Source of the DNA: Erythrobacter sp. NAP1
Lineage (GTDB): Bacteria > Pseudomonadota > Alphaproteobacteria > Sphingomonadales > Sphingomonadaceae
Assembly: GCF_000152865.1 (NCBI RefSeq)
Contig: NZ_CH672390.1
Coordinates: 62,001-126,000, forward strand
DNA length: 64,000 bases
Reading direction: 5' to 3'
In this document: positions 1-7,433 of the stretch, piece by piece
Numbering within the stretch: position 1 is the stretch's first letter
Layout of the letters: each line of letters begins with the position of its first letter
Translations under genes and position numbers: made by a program
The notes under the pieces: model-generated
Databases searched by the model: none
The model's input: the letters and a program-made list of their open reading frames with translations, nothing else
Told to the model about the DNA's origin: nothing

Positions 1-361
1 ATTCGTCGGTCGTCTGCCGGTGATCGCGACCCTGCACGACCTCGACGTCGATGCTCTGGTCACGATCCTGAAGGAGCCGAAGAACGCGCTGGTCAAGCAG
101 TACCGCAAGCTGTTCGAGCTTGAGGATGTTGACCTGACCTTCACCGACGAAGCCCTCGTCGCGATTGCCGAACGCGCCATCAAGCGCAAGACCGGCGCGC
201 GCGGCCTGCGCTCGATCGTCGAAGGCATTCTGCTCGATACGATGTTCGACCTTCCCGATATGGAAGGCGTTGCCGAAATCGTGATCGATCAGGATGTGGT
301 CGAAGGCAAGAAAGACCCGATCCGCGTCCATGGCGGCGAGGCGAAGGAAGAAGCGGCCTGA
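1..361 (+). CDS. clpX: ATP-dependent Clp protease ATP-binding subunit ClpX, C-terminal part (5' truncated by window edge)
   Basis: The reading frame is open from the first bases and begins inside the gene with [15 protein letters not shown], the conserved ClpX segment after the AAA+ core. It is followed by the C-terminal small domain, with [17 protein letters not shown] and the arginine-containing [12 protein letters not shown] motif. ClpX is the hexameric AAA+ unfoldase that recognises tagged substrates and feeds them into ClpP in the cytoplasm. In alphaproteobacteria it also drives cell-cycle proteolysis. About 119 residues are present, so roughly three quarters of the protein lies upstream of the window. 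The TGA stop shares its last base with the ATG of the next gene, suggesting cotranscription. Confidence 0.96.
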   Translation, partial: FVGRLPVIATLHDLDVDALVTILKEPKNALVKQYRKLFELEDVDLTFTDEALVAIAERAIKRKTGARGLRSIVEGILLDTMFDLPDMEGVAEIVIDQDVVEGKKDPIRVHGGEAKEEAA

Positions 362-705
362 TGGTTTCAGGCGGGCCATTGCTGCTTGCAGCTGTAACCT
401 GCCTGTTCCTCATTGCATCTGCATTCTGGGCGGAGCGTCGCTTCGCCGGATATGATCGCCTGCCCCGGCAATTCGGCTTCACTCTCAAGCCAACATCCTA
501 CGGCCCGCGCTGGCTCATCATCTGGCTCGTGCCCGCTGTCATTATCGGCGCGATAGCTCTGGCTGTGTTCACCCCGGCGCTTTTCCCGCCGGAAAGCATC
601 AGAGGTGAACCGGGAACCGGGGTCGTGATTGCCAGCCTTGTCGGCGCTGCTGCCCAGGTCTTCATCCTGTGGCTCCTGGTGCGCTGGGCGAACGAACAAG
701 GCTGA
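361..705 (+). CDS. Small predicted inner-membrane protein, function unknown
   Basis: This 114-residue protein starts one base inside the clpX stop codon (TGATG junction), so it is probably translated by coupling. It has three hydrophobic segments: roughly residues 5-24, 51-72 and 87-108. A short basic loop (ERRFAGYDRLPRQFG) follows the first. I recognise no family motif or catalytic signature. The placement directly after clpX does not by itself imply a role in proteolysis. It ends seven bases before the probable TTG start of the racemase gene, so all three genes may form one transcription unit. Confidence 0.7.
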   Translation: MVSGGPLLLAAVTCLFLIASAFWAERRFAGYDRLPRQFGFTLKPTSYGPRWLIIWLVPAVIIGAIALAVFTPALFPPESIRGEPGTGVVIASLVGAAAQVFILWLLVRWANEQG

Positions 706-712
706 CTTTCGC

Positions 713-1405
713 TTGAAAACGATCGGTATAATCGGCGGGATGAGCTGGGAAAGCTCGGCGCAATACTACGCCATCATCAATCGGGCAGTGCGCGACCGAC
801 TGGGCTCGCCTCACTCGGCGCGCATCCTTCTGCACAGCCTCGACTTCGCGCCGATTGCGCAGTTGCAGGCGGATGGCGAGTGGGAGGAACTGGGCGAGGC
901 GATGGCGGACAGTGCCCGCTCTCTCGAAGCGGGCGGAGCCGATTGCCTGCTGATTGCCACTAATACGATGCACAAGCTAGCCGACGATGTTGAGGAGGCG
1001 AGCGACCTCCCGCTGCTGCATATCGCCGATAGCGCGGCGGATGCGGCCTGCGCAGAAGGGCTGACCAAAATGGCGCTTCTGGGCACAGCCTTTACCATGG
1101 AACAGGACTTCTACCGCGAGCGGCTCGAGGAGCATCACGGGCTCGACGTGATCATCCCGGAAGCCGGCGACAGGGCCGAGGTTCATCGGATCATCTACGA
1201 AGAACTGATTGCGGGCGAAGTGCTCGATGCCTCGCGAGAAACCTATCGCGAGATCATCGCAAGGCTGGTCGATCAGGGGGCGCAAGGCGTGATCCTCGGC
1301 TGCACGGAGATCATGCTTCTCATCAGCCAGAGCGACAGTCCTGTGCCAGTTTTCGACACGACTGAACTGCATGCGCTAGCCGCCGTCGACTTCGCGCTCT
1401 CGTAA
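713..1405 (+). CDS. Aspartate/glutamate racemase family protein (YgeA/RacX-like)
   Basis: The protein starts IGIIGGMSWESS, the nucleotide-fold-like N-terminus of Asp/Glu racemases. It carries the two motifs around the catalytic pair: ATNTMHK and GCTEI. With the TTG start at 713 (230 residues) these place Thr83 and Cys197. That is the asymmetric Thr/Cys pair I recall for E. coli YgeA, whereas most family members have two cysteines. The expected reaction is PLP-independent racemisation of an acidic amino acid in the cytoplasm. TTG 713 is preferred because the frame upstream overlaps the preceding membrane protein and has no racemase-like sequence. ATG 740 would cut into the first beta strand. 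Exact substrate is uncertain. Confidence 0.85.
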   Translation: MKTIGIIGGMSWESSAQYYAIINRAVRDRLGSPHSARILLHSLDFAPIAQLQADGEWEELGEAMADSARSLEAGGADCLLIATNTMHKLADDVEEASDLPLLHIADSAADAACAEGLTKMALLGTAFTMEQDFYRERLEEHHGLDVIIPEAGDRAEVHRIIYEELIAGEVLDASRETYREIIARLVDQGAQGVILGCTEIMLLISQSDSPVPVFDTTELHALAAVDFALS

Positions 1406-1426
1406 AAAACCACGCCCAAAAACTAA

Positions 1427-1460
1427 CCCCGCCCGGTCGTGGAGGTACGACCGGGCGGGG
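1427..1460. terminator. Bidirectional intrinsic terminator between racemase and fasciclin genes
   Basis: A perfect 14-base inverted repeat (CCCCGCCCGGTCGT and its complement) flanks a 6-base loop. The gene on each side is transcribed towards it. Read on the minus strand, the stem is followed by TTAGTTTTTGGG, so it works best for the fasciclin gene. The plus-strand side lacks a clear T tract. Confidence 0.75.
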
Positions 1461-1534
1461 CGGTTGTCGGCGCTGACCCCGGGTTGGGAGGGGGGATCGA
1501 TGGGGGCAGCGCCAGCTGTGAGAGGGTTTAAGGG

Positions 1535-2104
1535 TTAGGCGGGGAGGAACACCCCGTCGGTCACGTGGATGACGCCATTCGAGGTCTGGACGTCGGCCTG
1601 CGTCACGGCGGTGGCGCGGCCCTTGGCATCGGTGATGACGATCGTGTCACCCGACAGGCGAGCGGTCAGTTCTTCGCCTGCAAGCGTCTCGATCGTCGCG
1701 GTACCGTTGTGGCGCTTAATGAGGCTCACAAGATCGCTCGACGTCACCGAACCCGACACGGCGTGATAGGTGAGGACGGTGGTCAGCGTGCCCTTGTTTT
1801 CGGGACGAAGCAGCGTGGAAACGGTGCCGTCGGGGAGCTTTGCAAAGGCAGTGTCGGTCGGGGCGAACACCGTGAACGGGCCAGGGTTCGAGAGGGTGCC
1901 AGCGAGGTCTGCCGCGGTCACGGCTGCAACGAGCGTGTTGTGAACGCCGGTCGATTGCGCGGTCTGAACGATGTTCGGAGCCTGCGTGCTCGCGGTGCGG
2001 TGATGGTGGCCCGCATAGGCCGGTGCGGTGGCAACGGCAGCGATGCCGGTGGTTGCGGCGACAGCCGCGATGACGAAGTTACGGAAGGTCTTGGCAGTGG
2101 TCAT
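1535..2104 (-). CDS. Secreted fasciclin (FAS1) domain protein
   Basis: This 189-residue protein has a Sec signal peptide (residues 1-31, hydrophobic core then APAYA) and a single FAS1 domain. The domain shows the hallmark GPFTVFAPTDTAFAKLP (H1) and the conserved LTYHAV segment, ending NGVIHVTDGVFLP (H2). FAS1 domains mediate adhesion or matrix interactions outside the cytoplasm. ATG 2104 is chosen because GGAGAG lies just upstream and the signal peptide begins there. The gene lies downstream of an ECF sigma/RskA-type anti-sigma pair on the same strand but is separated by its own terminator and promoter. The arrangement resembles mycobacterial SigK-RskA with the fasciclin proteins MPT70/MPT83, so it is a likely regulon member (inference). 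Confidence 0.92.
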   Translation of the reverse strand: MTTAKTFRNFVIAAVAATTGIAAVATAPAYAGHHHRTASTQAPNIVQTAQSTGVHNTLVAAVTAADLAGTLSNPGPFTVFAPTDTAFAKLPDGTVSTLLRPENKGTLTTVLTYHAVSGSVTSSDLVSLIKRHNGTATIETLAGEELTARLSGDTIVITDAKGRATAVTQADVQTSNGVIHVTDGVFLPA

Positions 2105-2151
2105 GATTGATCTCTCCATTGTCGCAATCCCTCCCGGTCTTGCATGGAGAA

Positions 2152-2178
2152 CTACGCTGGCGCTGCTGCACCGGATGC
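2152..2178 (-). promoter_or_regulatory. Candidate ECF sigma promoter of the fasciclin gene
   Basis: On the minus strand GCATCC (2178-2173) and CGTAG (2156-2152) are separated by 16 bases. This is the spacing and the CGT-type -10 typical of ECF sigma factors, and the -35 resembles the CATCC of SigK-type promoters. Predicted transcription would start about 40 bases before the ATG. Pattern reading only. Confidence 0.4.
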
Positions 2179-2308
2179 GAGCAATTCTCGATTTTGTTGC
2201 AGAATTGGCAGAAAGCAACGTTGAAACGCCTCGTGCATGCGATGAAGCGAGTAAATTGGTACGCGATGTGTACACAAGCGCGTTCGCTTGCTGCACGCAG
2301 AAATGACA

Positions 2309-2332
2309 ACGGCGCCCGTCTAGGGGCGCCGT
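2309..2332 (-). terminator. Intrinsic terminator after the anti-sigma gene
   Basis: A perfect 9-base inverted repeat (ACGGCGCCC / GGGCGCCGT) with a 6-base loop lies 44 bases past the anti-sigma stop. On the minus strand it is followed by TTGTCATTTC. It separates the sigma operon from the fasciclin gene. Confidence 0.6.
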
Positions 2333-2375
2333 ATCAGCTCTTTTCAGTACTGGAGAATGCTCGTCGCGAGCAAGA

Positions 2376-3185
2376 TTAGACGGAGGTCAAAGTGCCTTCG
2401 GCCACAACTGGGCCCGCATCTTCACCTTCAGGCTTGCCGCCAATGGGCTCCCGCGTGAGGACAAGATTCACGCCGCTTCCCATGTTGCCGACGATCTCGT
2501 CTGTCAGCTCAAAGCTGCGCACCTCGCCCGGCGCGACGACGCCCAGCGATTGTAGTGCACTGCCGTCTTCGGGAACGAGCCACAATTCGTGATCGTGCAC
2601 GCCGTCAGCGGTAAGGCCGATCGCGCCCACCAACAGACGGTCGCTTTCCGGAATATAGGTCACGTCGAGCCGCAGGCCGGTGTCGCCGATCGGTACCTGC
2701 GCCACCAGTGGATCTGCGCTCGCAAATTGCGGAGCCTCGGTCGCGGTCGGGACCGGAGCAGGGCCAGTGCCCTCACCGACAAATGCGACCGCGGCGAGAA
2801 CCGCCGCTGCTGCGCCGGTCAGGCCGGCGGTCCACTGCCAGCGGCGCAGGCGTGCGGTGATATCGACCACGTTGCTCTCAGTCCCGTCATTGGCAGCGAC
2901 CACGCCGCTTGCGGGCATGTCATCGGCTGGGCGCAATTTGATCTCGGCGGAGATACGCTCCCAAACCTGTGGGCTCGGCTCTGCGGCAGGCATTTGGTCG
3001 GTCAGCGGGGCAAACCAGTTGTCCCACCAGACCTTGCGCCAGGCAAAGCCGTCGTCATTCGCGAGCCTGCCCTTGGCGGCGAGCAATTCCTCGCCTTCAA
3101 GCAGGCCGAGCGAATACTCGGCCGCTGACAAGGCGTTGCCGCGCTTGAAATCGTCATCCATGTCCTGATCCCTCGGACTGCTCAT
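2376..3185 (-). CDS. RskA-type anti-sigma factor (membrane-anchored)
   Basis: This 269-residue protein has three parts. The N-terminal cytoplasmic region includes SAAEYSLGLLEGEE and the WRKVWWDNWFAPL segment typical of RskA/anti-sigma-K N-termini. One transmembrane helix follows at about residues 134-154. The periplasmic C-terminal part ends in the RskA pattern (ESDRLLVGAIGL, HDHELWLVPEDG, FELTDEIVG, VLTREPIGG). The ATG at 3185 overlaps the sigma-factor stop by four bases (ATGA), so the pair is translationally coupled. The expected role is to sequester the adjacent ECF sigma factor at the inner membrane until released by a periplasmic signal. The signal is unknown. Confidence 0.9.
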   Translation of the reverse strand: MSSPRDQDMDDDFKRGNALSAAEYSLGLLEGEELLAAKGRLANDDGFAWRKVWWDNWFAPLTDQMPAAEPSPQVWERISAEIKLRPADDMPASGVVAANDGTESNVVDITARLRRWQWTAGLTGAAAAVLAAVAFVGEGTGPAPVPTATEAPQFASADPLVAQVPIGDTGLRLDVTYIPESDRLLVGAIGLTADGVHDHELWLVPEDGSALQSLGVVAPGEVRSFELTDEIVGNMGSGVNLVLTREPIGGKPEGEDAGPVVAEGTLTSV

Positions 3186-3787
3186 TCGCTCGCCTCCAGG
3201 CAAGCACGCAGGCGTTGCAGCCCGCGTCTGATCCAACTCTTCATCGTGCCCAGTGGCACGTCGGCGCGCTCGGCCAGCTGCGCGTAAGTGTAGCCATCGA
3301 AAAACGCGCTGCGGATATGCATCGCGGTGCGATCGTCGAGAGTGTCGAGGCAGGTGTGAATCTGTGCGGATTTTTCCGCATCGATCAGCAAGCTGTCCGC
3401 CAGTGGAGCTTCGTCGGCAAGCGGTGCTGCTTCTTCAACAGGCACAGCTCCGCCACGCACTTTCCCGGTGCGCAGGCGATCAATCGCGCGGTTGCGCGCA
3501 AATGTCGCCAGCCACGAGATAGGGCTCGCCCGCGAGGGGTCGTAGCTACCGGCGCGCTGCCACAGGTTGATGTAGACGTCTTGCAATGCGTCCTCGGCTT
3601 CCTTTCGATCGCCCAAGATACGCAGGCAGATGCCAAACAGTTTCACGCGGGTTGCTTCATAGACCTCTTCGAGTGCGCTCTGGTCCCCTTCGGCGAGGCG
3701 AACCATCTGAGCGCGCAGGCGTTCGCGGGCCGCCTTGGCAGCGTCCGCATTGGCATCGGATGCCTTGGGTGAGCCACCATCGACCAT
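3182..3787 (-). CDS. ECF (extracytoplasmic function) RNA polymerase sigma factor, SigK-like
   Basis: The protein has 201 residues. Region 2 carries LFGICLRILGDRKEAEDALQ and DVYINLWQRA, then the ARNRAIDRLR segment. Region 4 ends YTYAQLAERADVPLGTMKSW, the helix-turn-helix that reads the -35 element. The ATG at 3787 forms a TGATG junction with the stop of the upstream CDF transporter gene, which is why it is preferred over an earlier in-frame ATG inside that gene. The partner is the overlapping RskA-type anti-sigma factor. The likely target is the fasciclin gene beyond it and possibly its own operon, although I found no matching promoter upstream of the operon itself. Confidence 0.93.
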   Translation of the reverse strand: MVDGGSPKASDANADAAKAARERLRAQMVRLAEGDQSALEEVYEATRVKLFGICLRILGDRKEAEDALQDVYINLWQRAGSYDPSRASPISWLATFARNRAIDRLRTGKVRGGAVPVEEAAPLADEAPLADSLLIDAEKSAQIHTCLDTLDDRTAMHIRSAFFDGYTYAQLAERADVPLGTMKSWIRRGLQRLRACLEASE

Positions 3788-4776
3788 CAGTGTTGTGTAA
3801 TCTCGCTTTCTGGTGATCCGTCTTCGCAGCCATGCTCGCACGGGTCGCTTTCGACCTGGATCGTCGAGTGGCCAATCCCGAAGCGCGCTTCGAGCGAGTC
3901 TGAAACCGATTTCAGGAACGTGTCGCTCGCCGGCTTTCCGGGCATCACAAGATGCGCGGTCAATGCCGTCTCGGTCGTCGACATCGGCCAGATATGTAAG
4001 TCGTGCACGTCGTCCACCCCGTCCATGCGAGCCAAATGCGCGCGCACCTCGGCCACGTCAAGCCTTGCAGGAACTGCAAGCAAGCTCAAAAGGATAGAGT
4101 CCTTGGCAAGTCCCCATGTGCCCCAAGCGATCATTGCGACGATTGCGAAGCTGACGAGGGGGTCGATCCATGCGAGACCGGTCAGCAGGATCGCAAGCCC
4201 GGCGAGGACAACGCCGACCGAAACCAGCGCATCGGCGGCCATGTGAAGGTAAGCGCCCCTGATATTGAGATCTTCCTGTCCGCGAAGGAACAGCATAGCC
4301 GTGCCCGCATTGATGACGATCCCGATTCCAGCGACTATCATCATCACCATGCCCTGAGGCTCGGCAGGTTCGAACATGCGATGGATCGTCTCGAACAGGA
4401 TCGCACCGATCGCGACCGCCAGAAGCAGGGCGTTGGCAAGCGCGGCAAGGATCGTGGAGCTCTTGTATCCATAGGTGAACCGTTCGGTCGGTGCGCGCTT
4501 GGCGGCCACGCTGGCACCCCATGCAAGGAGCAAGGCGAGAACGTCCGACAGGTTGTGTCCGGCATCTGCCACGAGCGCCATCGAGCCGTAGAGGAAGCCG
4601 AACGTCGCCTCGACGATCACGAAACCGGTGTTGAGAAGGATGGCGAGGATAAATGCGGTGCCATAATCCTTGGGCGCGTGGTGATGGCCATGGCGGTCAT
4701 GCAGGCCGTGGCAATCGCTCTCACCCGAGCTGTGCGGATGAGAATGGCCGTGGTGGTGAGCGTGTGCGTGCGCCAT
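3787..4776 (-). CDS. Cation diffusion facilitator (CDF) family metal exporter, CzcD/ZitB type
   Basis: This 329-residue protein has six predicted membrane helices and a cytoplasmic C-terminal domain (DVHDLHIWPM). The metal-binding HxxxD pairs sit in helix 2 (HNLSD, 74-78) and helix 5 (HMAAD, 179-183), as expected for Zn2+/H+ antiporters. The N-terminus is extremely histidine-rich (MAHAHAHHHGHSHPH, then HGHHH), a probable metal-sensing or buffering tail. It exports Zn2+ or related divalent cations from the cytoplasm. The start lies five bases after the mtgA stop and the gene end overlaps the sigma factor start. That ties metal efflux to the sigma/anti-sigma operon. Confidence 0.95.
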   Translation of the reverse strand: MAHAHAHHHGHSHPHSSGESDCHGLHDRHGHHHAPKDYGTAFILAILLNTGFVIVEATFGFLYGSMALVADAGHNLSDVLALLLAWGASVAAKRAPTERFTYGYKSSTILAALANALLLAVAIGAILFETIHRMFEPAEPQGMVMMIVAGIGIVINAGTAMLFLRGQEDLNIRGAYLHMAADALVSVGVVLAGLAILLTGLAWIDPLVSFAIVAMIAWGTWGLAKDSILLSLLAVPARLDVAEVRAHLARMDGVDDVHDLHIWPMSTTETALTAHLVMPGKPASDTFLKSVSDSLEARFGIGHSTIQVESDPCEHGCEDGSPESEITQH

Positions 4777-4781
4777 CGGGT

Positions 4782-5477
4782 CTATTGATAGACGCAGTCG
4801 TCGAGCCCGTCACCTTTGACGACGTTAATCCGGGCCTCGATGGAATTACCGTGCCGCGCGAGCCAGCCAGCGGGGCTGACCACAGCGCGTTTCTTGGGCT
4901 GTGGGAGCGCTGCGGCCATACGGCTCGCCTCGTCCGGCGACATGCGGGCGGCGGAGTGGCCGAAATAGCGCTGCGACCCGGCTTCGGCGCCGTAAGTCCC
5001 GATCCCTGTTTCTGCGACGTTGAGATAGACCTCCATGATCCGGCGCTTGCCCCAGACGGCTTCGATCCAGAACGTGAACCACGCTTCCACGCCCTTGCGG
5101 AAGTAGCCGCCGCCTTGCCACAGGAAGACGTTCTTGGCGGTCTGTTGACTGATGGTCGAGCCACCGCGAATGCGTCCGCCTTCGCGGTTCTCCTCCATTG
5201 CCTGCTCGATAGCCTCGGTGTCGAAGCCGAAATGCTCGCAGAATTTGGAGTCCTCCGCCGCGATTACGGCTGCCACAAGGTTGGGGTCGATATTGTCGAG
5301 GCTCTCCCAATCTTTGGTGATGCCGTTTTCATCCATCACCATGGTCGCGGTGACGGGGATGGGGAGCCACTTGTAGGCAATCACCAGAAGCAGGCTTAGC
5401 CCGATGAACCACAGGATGATCTGCGCGATCAGTCGCGCGACGCGTGCGGGGATTGAGCGGGTTTTCGCCTGTGCCAT
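4782..5477 (-). CDS. mtgA: Monofunctional biosynthetic peptidoglycan transglycosylase
   Basis: This 231-residue GT51 enzyme has an N-terminal membrane anchor (residues 16-36). It carries the catalytic motif AAEDSKFCEHFGFD (Glu75), then RGGSTISQQTAKNVFLW and KRRIMEVYLNVAETG. These are the successive GT51 signatures. It polymerises lipid II into glycan strands on the periplasmic face of the inner membrane. It has no transpeptidase domain, which distinguishes it from class A PBPs. It lies 36 bases after the PLP-enzyme gene and five bases before the CDF gene on the same strand, so it probably heads or shares the CDF-sigma-anti-sigma transcript. Confidence 0.95.
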   Translation of the reverse strand: MAQAKTRSIPARVARLIAQIILWFIGLSLLLVIAYKWLPIPVTATMVMDENGITKDWESLDNIDPNLVAAVIAAEDSKFCEHFGFDTEAIEQAMEENREGGRIRGGSTISQQTAKNVFLWQGGGYFRKGVEAWFTFWIEAVWGKRRIMEVYLNVAETGIGTYGAEAGSQRYFGHSAARMSPDEASRMAAALPQPKKRAVVSPAGWLARHGNSIEARINVVKGDGLDDCVYQ

Positions 5478-5513
5478 TTTGCGCCGATTACTCGGCTGCG
5501 CGCCGCTTGGCTA

Positions 5514-6752
5514 CTAATTGTAGCGAGCTTCGACCTTCGCGCCTTCCTTGCCTGCCTCAACAGTTTCGCATGCTTCGCGCAGATCATCGAGATACTGGTC
5601 GATCACCTCGGCATGTTTGGGCGAGAGCATGAGGTGCAGACTTGGCGGATCGATAGTGATCGAGGTGAACCAGCCCTTGCGATACATCTCGGAATAAAGC
5701 GCGAAGCTATCGTGTTCTGGGTGACGGAAAGCGATCAACCCAAGCATCGGTTTGCCAAGCACTTCAAAGCGAAGCTGCGCCAGCCCTTTTTCAGCCCGTT
5801 CGCGGGTTTCGCAGACCAGCCCCTGCTTCTCGCGATAGCCCTCGATCCCCAGCACATTCATGACCGCCCAAGCCGCAGAAATAGCGCCGCCGGGCCGTGT
5901 TCCGGCGAGGGTGGGTGTCTTCATAGGCGCCCCATTCCAGTTCTTGGTGTCGAACGGCATGTGCTCGAACAGCGCTTTGCTGCGAAACAGCACGGTCGAG
6001 GCACCTTTCGCGGCGTAGCCATATTTGTGAAGGTCCGCGCTCATCGAATGGACGCCTGTGACTTCGAAATCGAACGGCGGGACAGGCACGCCATTCATGC
6101 GCGCGAACGGGGCGAAATATCCGCCGACACAGGCATCGGTGTGGAGCCAAACGCCCTTGGCCTCGGCCACCTGTCCCAGCGCCTCGATCGGGTCGATGAT
6201 GCCGTGAGGGAAATTGGGAGCAGAGCCGACCATCATGATCGTGGATTGGTCGCAGGCTTCGCCCATCGCTGCAGGGTCTGCTTCGTAGCTGCCATCGACC
6301 TTGAGCGGCACGCGCCGCACTTCGATGTCCATGAGGTGCGCGGCCTTATCGAAAGCGGGATGCGCGGATTGGGGGAGCACGATGTTCGCCGGTCCGCTAA
6401 GCCCCTTCTCCGCACGGGCGTAATCACGCGCGGCCTTCATCGCCATCGTGATGCTGTCGGTTCCTCCTGAGGTGATCGCTCCGGTTGCGCCTTCGGGGCC
6501 GTGGAGGACCGAAAGCGCCATCTCAACCACCTCGCGCTCCATCTGGGCGAGCGATGGGAAGGCGAGCGGGCCGAGCCCGTTCTCGGACATGAAAAGCGTG
6601 TAGGCTTCGTGCTGGACCTCACCGATTTCAGGGCCTGCATTGAAGACATAGACGGCGGTCTTGCCGTCACGCCATTTTGCATCGCCTGCGCCGCGAGCGA
6701 TCATCTCCTCGCGCACGTCCTCCCAGCTTCTGCCGGCTTTCGGCATTGCCAT
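5514..6752 (-). CDS. PLP-dependent lyase/decarboxylase, sphingosine-1-phosphate lyase-like
   Basis: This 412-residue fold-type I PLP enzyme belongs to the group II decarboxylase superfamily. Its signatures match the sphingosine-1-phosphate lyase branch: TSGGTDSITMAMKAARDY (phosphate cradle), His131 (ring stacking), HTDACVGGY (Asp206) and SADLHKYGYAAKG with the Schiff-base Lys243. S1P lyases cleave phosphorylated sphingoid bases to a fatty aldehyde and phosphoethanolamine. Sphingomonads make sphingolipids, so a role in their turnover is plausible but inferred. There is no N-terminal membrane helix, as in soluble bacterial homologues. It sits between the sortase gene (58 bases upstream) and mtgA (36 bases downstream). 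The alternative is an amino-acid decarboxylase. Confidence 0.85.
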   Translation of the reverse strand: MAMPKAGRSWEDVREEMIARGAGDAKWRDGKTAVYVFNAGPEIGEVQHEAYTLFMSENGLGPLAFPSLAQMEREVVEMALSVLHGPEGATGAITSGGTDSITMAMKAARDYARAEKGLSGPANIVLPQSAHPAFDKAAHLMDIEVRRVPLKVDGSYEADPAAMGEACDQSTIMMVGSAPNFPHGIIDPIEALGQVAEAKGVWLHTDACVGGYFAPFARMNGVPVPPFDFEVTGVHSMSADLHKYGYAAKGASTVLFRSKALFEHMPFDTKNWNGAPMKTPTLAGTRPGGAISAAWAVMNVLGIEGYREKQGLVCETRERAEKGLAQLRFEVLGKPMLGLIAFRHPEHDSFALYSEMYRKGWFTSITIDPPSLHLMLSPKHAEVIDQYLDDLREACETVEAGKEGAKVEARYN

Positions 6753-6810
6753 TCGCTCTCTCCCTCAAAGCGTCTCTCGCCTATGTGAGTGTCACAAGCG
6801 GCAAGCGAGT

Positions 6811-7377
6811 TCAAACGCGAAGATCAACCTCCTCGGCCCAGGCCACCCGGCGAAGCGGGCCGGGCGTATGCGTGCCGAACGGCCAGCAGGTTGTCAGGGC
6901 GAGAATGCCATTGTCGGCGTGCGTCGGGTAGGCAAATTCGTCCCAGCGCACCGTTTCGAGATGAGTGATGCGATAGGTGACGGCGCCCCCGTCGATGCGT
7001 TCAAAGCGAACGAGATCACCCGCCTCCACATCGGCGACGAATTCGAAATGCGTATCGCGGTGAGCGGCGAGCACGGTTATCCCGCGCGCCGCATCGTCGA
7101 GTAGCGCGGTCGGCCCGAACGCCATGGCCTCACCCGACCCACCCGACAACACAATCTCGCTTGCGCCGAGGCGCGGCACGCTGACGCGGGCAACCGGCGC
7201 GGTATCGGCCCAGCTCCATGGCTTGACCGGCGCGCCGCTTGCCACGCCTCGCTCAAACGCCCGCTCCAGAAGGACCTGAGCGACCTCTGCCTTGACCGGA
7301 ATGTAGAGCGCCTTCGCCACGAGCGCGGCGCCGCTCACAAGCAGCGCCGCGACGACCAAAAAGGGAAGGGCGCGCAT
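6811..7377 (-). CDS. Class GN (marine proteobacterial) sortase
   Basis: The 188-residue form starts at ATG 7377, preceded by AAAGGAGA at good spacing. An ATG at 7434 overlaps the upstream stop (TGATG) and would add 19 residues, but it lacks such a site. The protein has an N-terminal membrane anchor (2-25). The sortase catalytic set is His106 (VLAAHRDTHF), Cys164 (LALTTCWPF) and an Arg in PGPLRR (176/177). Sortases cleave a C-terminal sorting signal and transfer the protein to an acceptor. In Gram-negatives a dedicated sortase-target pair is the rule, and the target gene lies immediately upstream. It acts on the periplasmic side of the inner membrane. Confidence 0.93.
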   Translation of the reverse strand: MRALPFLVVAALLVSGAALVAKALYIPVKAEVAQVLLERAFERGVASGAPVKPWSWADTAPVARVSVPRLGASEIVLSGGSGEAMAFGPTALLDDAARGITVLAAHRDTHFEFVADVEAGDLVRFERIDGGAVTYRITHLETVRWDEFAYPTHADNGILALTTCWPFGTHTPGPLRRVAWAEEVDLRV

Positions 7378-7433
7378 CAAATCTCCTTTCCTCTGCGCGC
7401 GCCCTTGTTGCCGGATTGCGGGAACGGCCAGCA

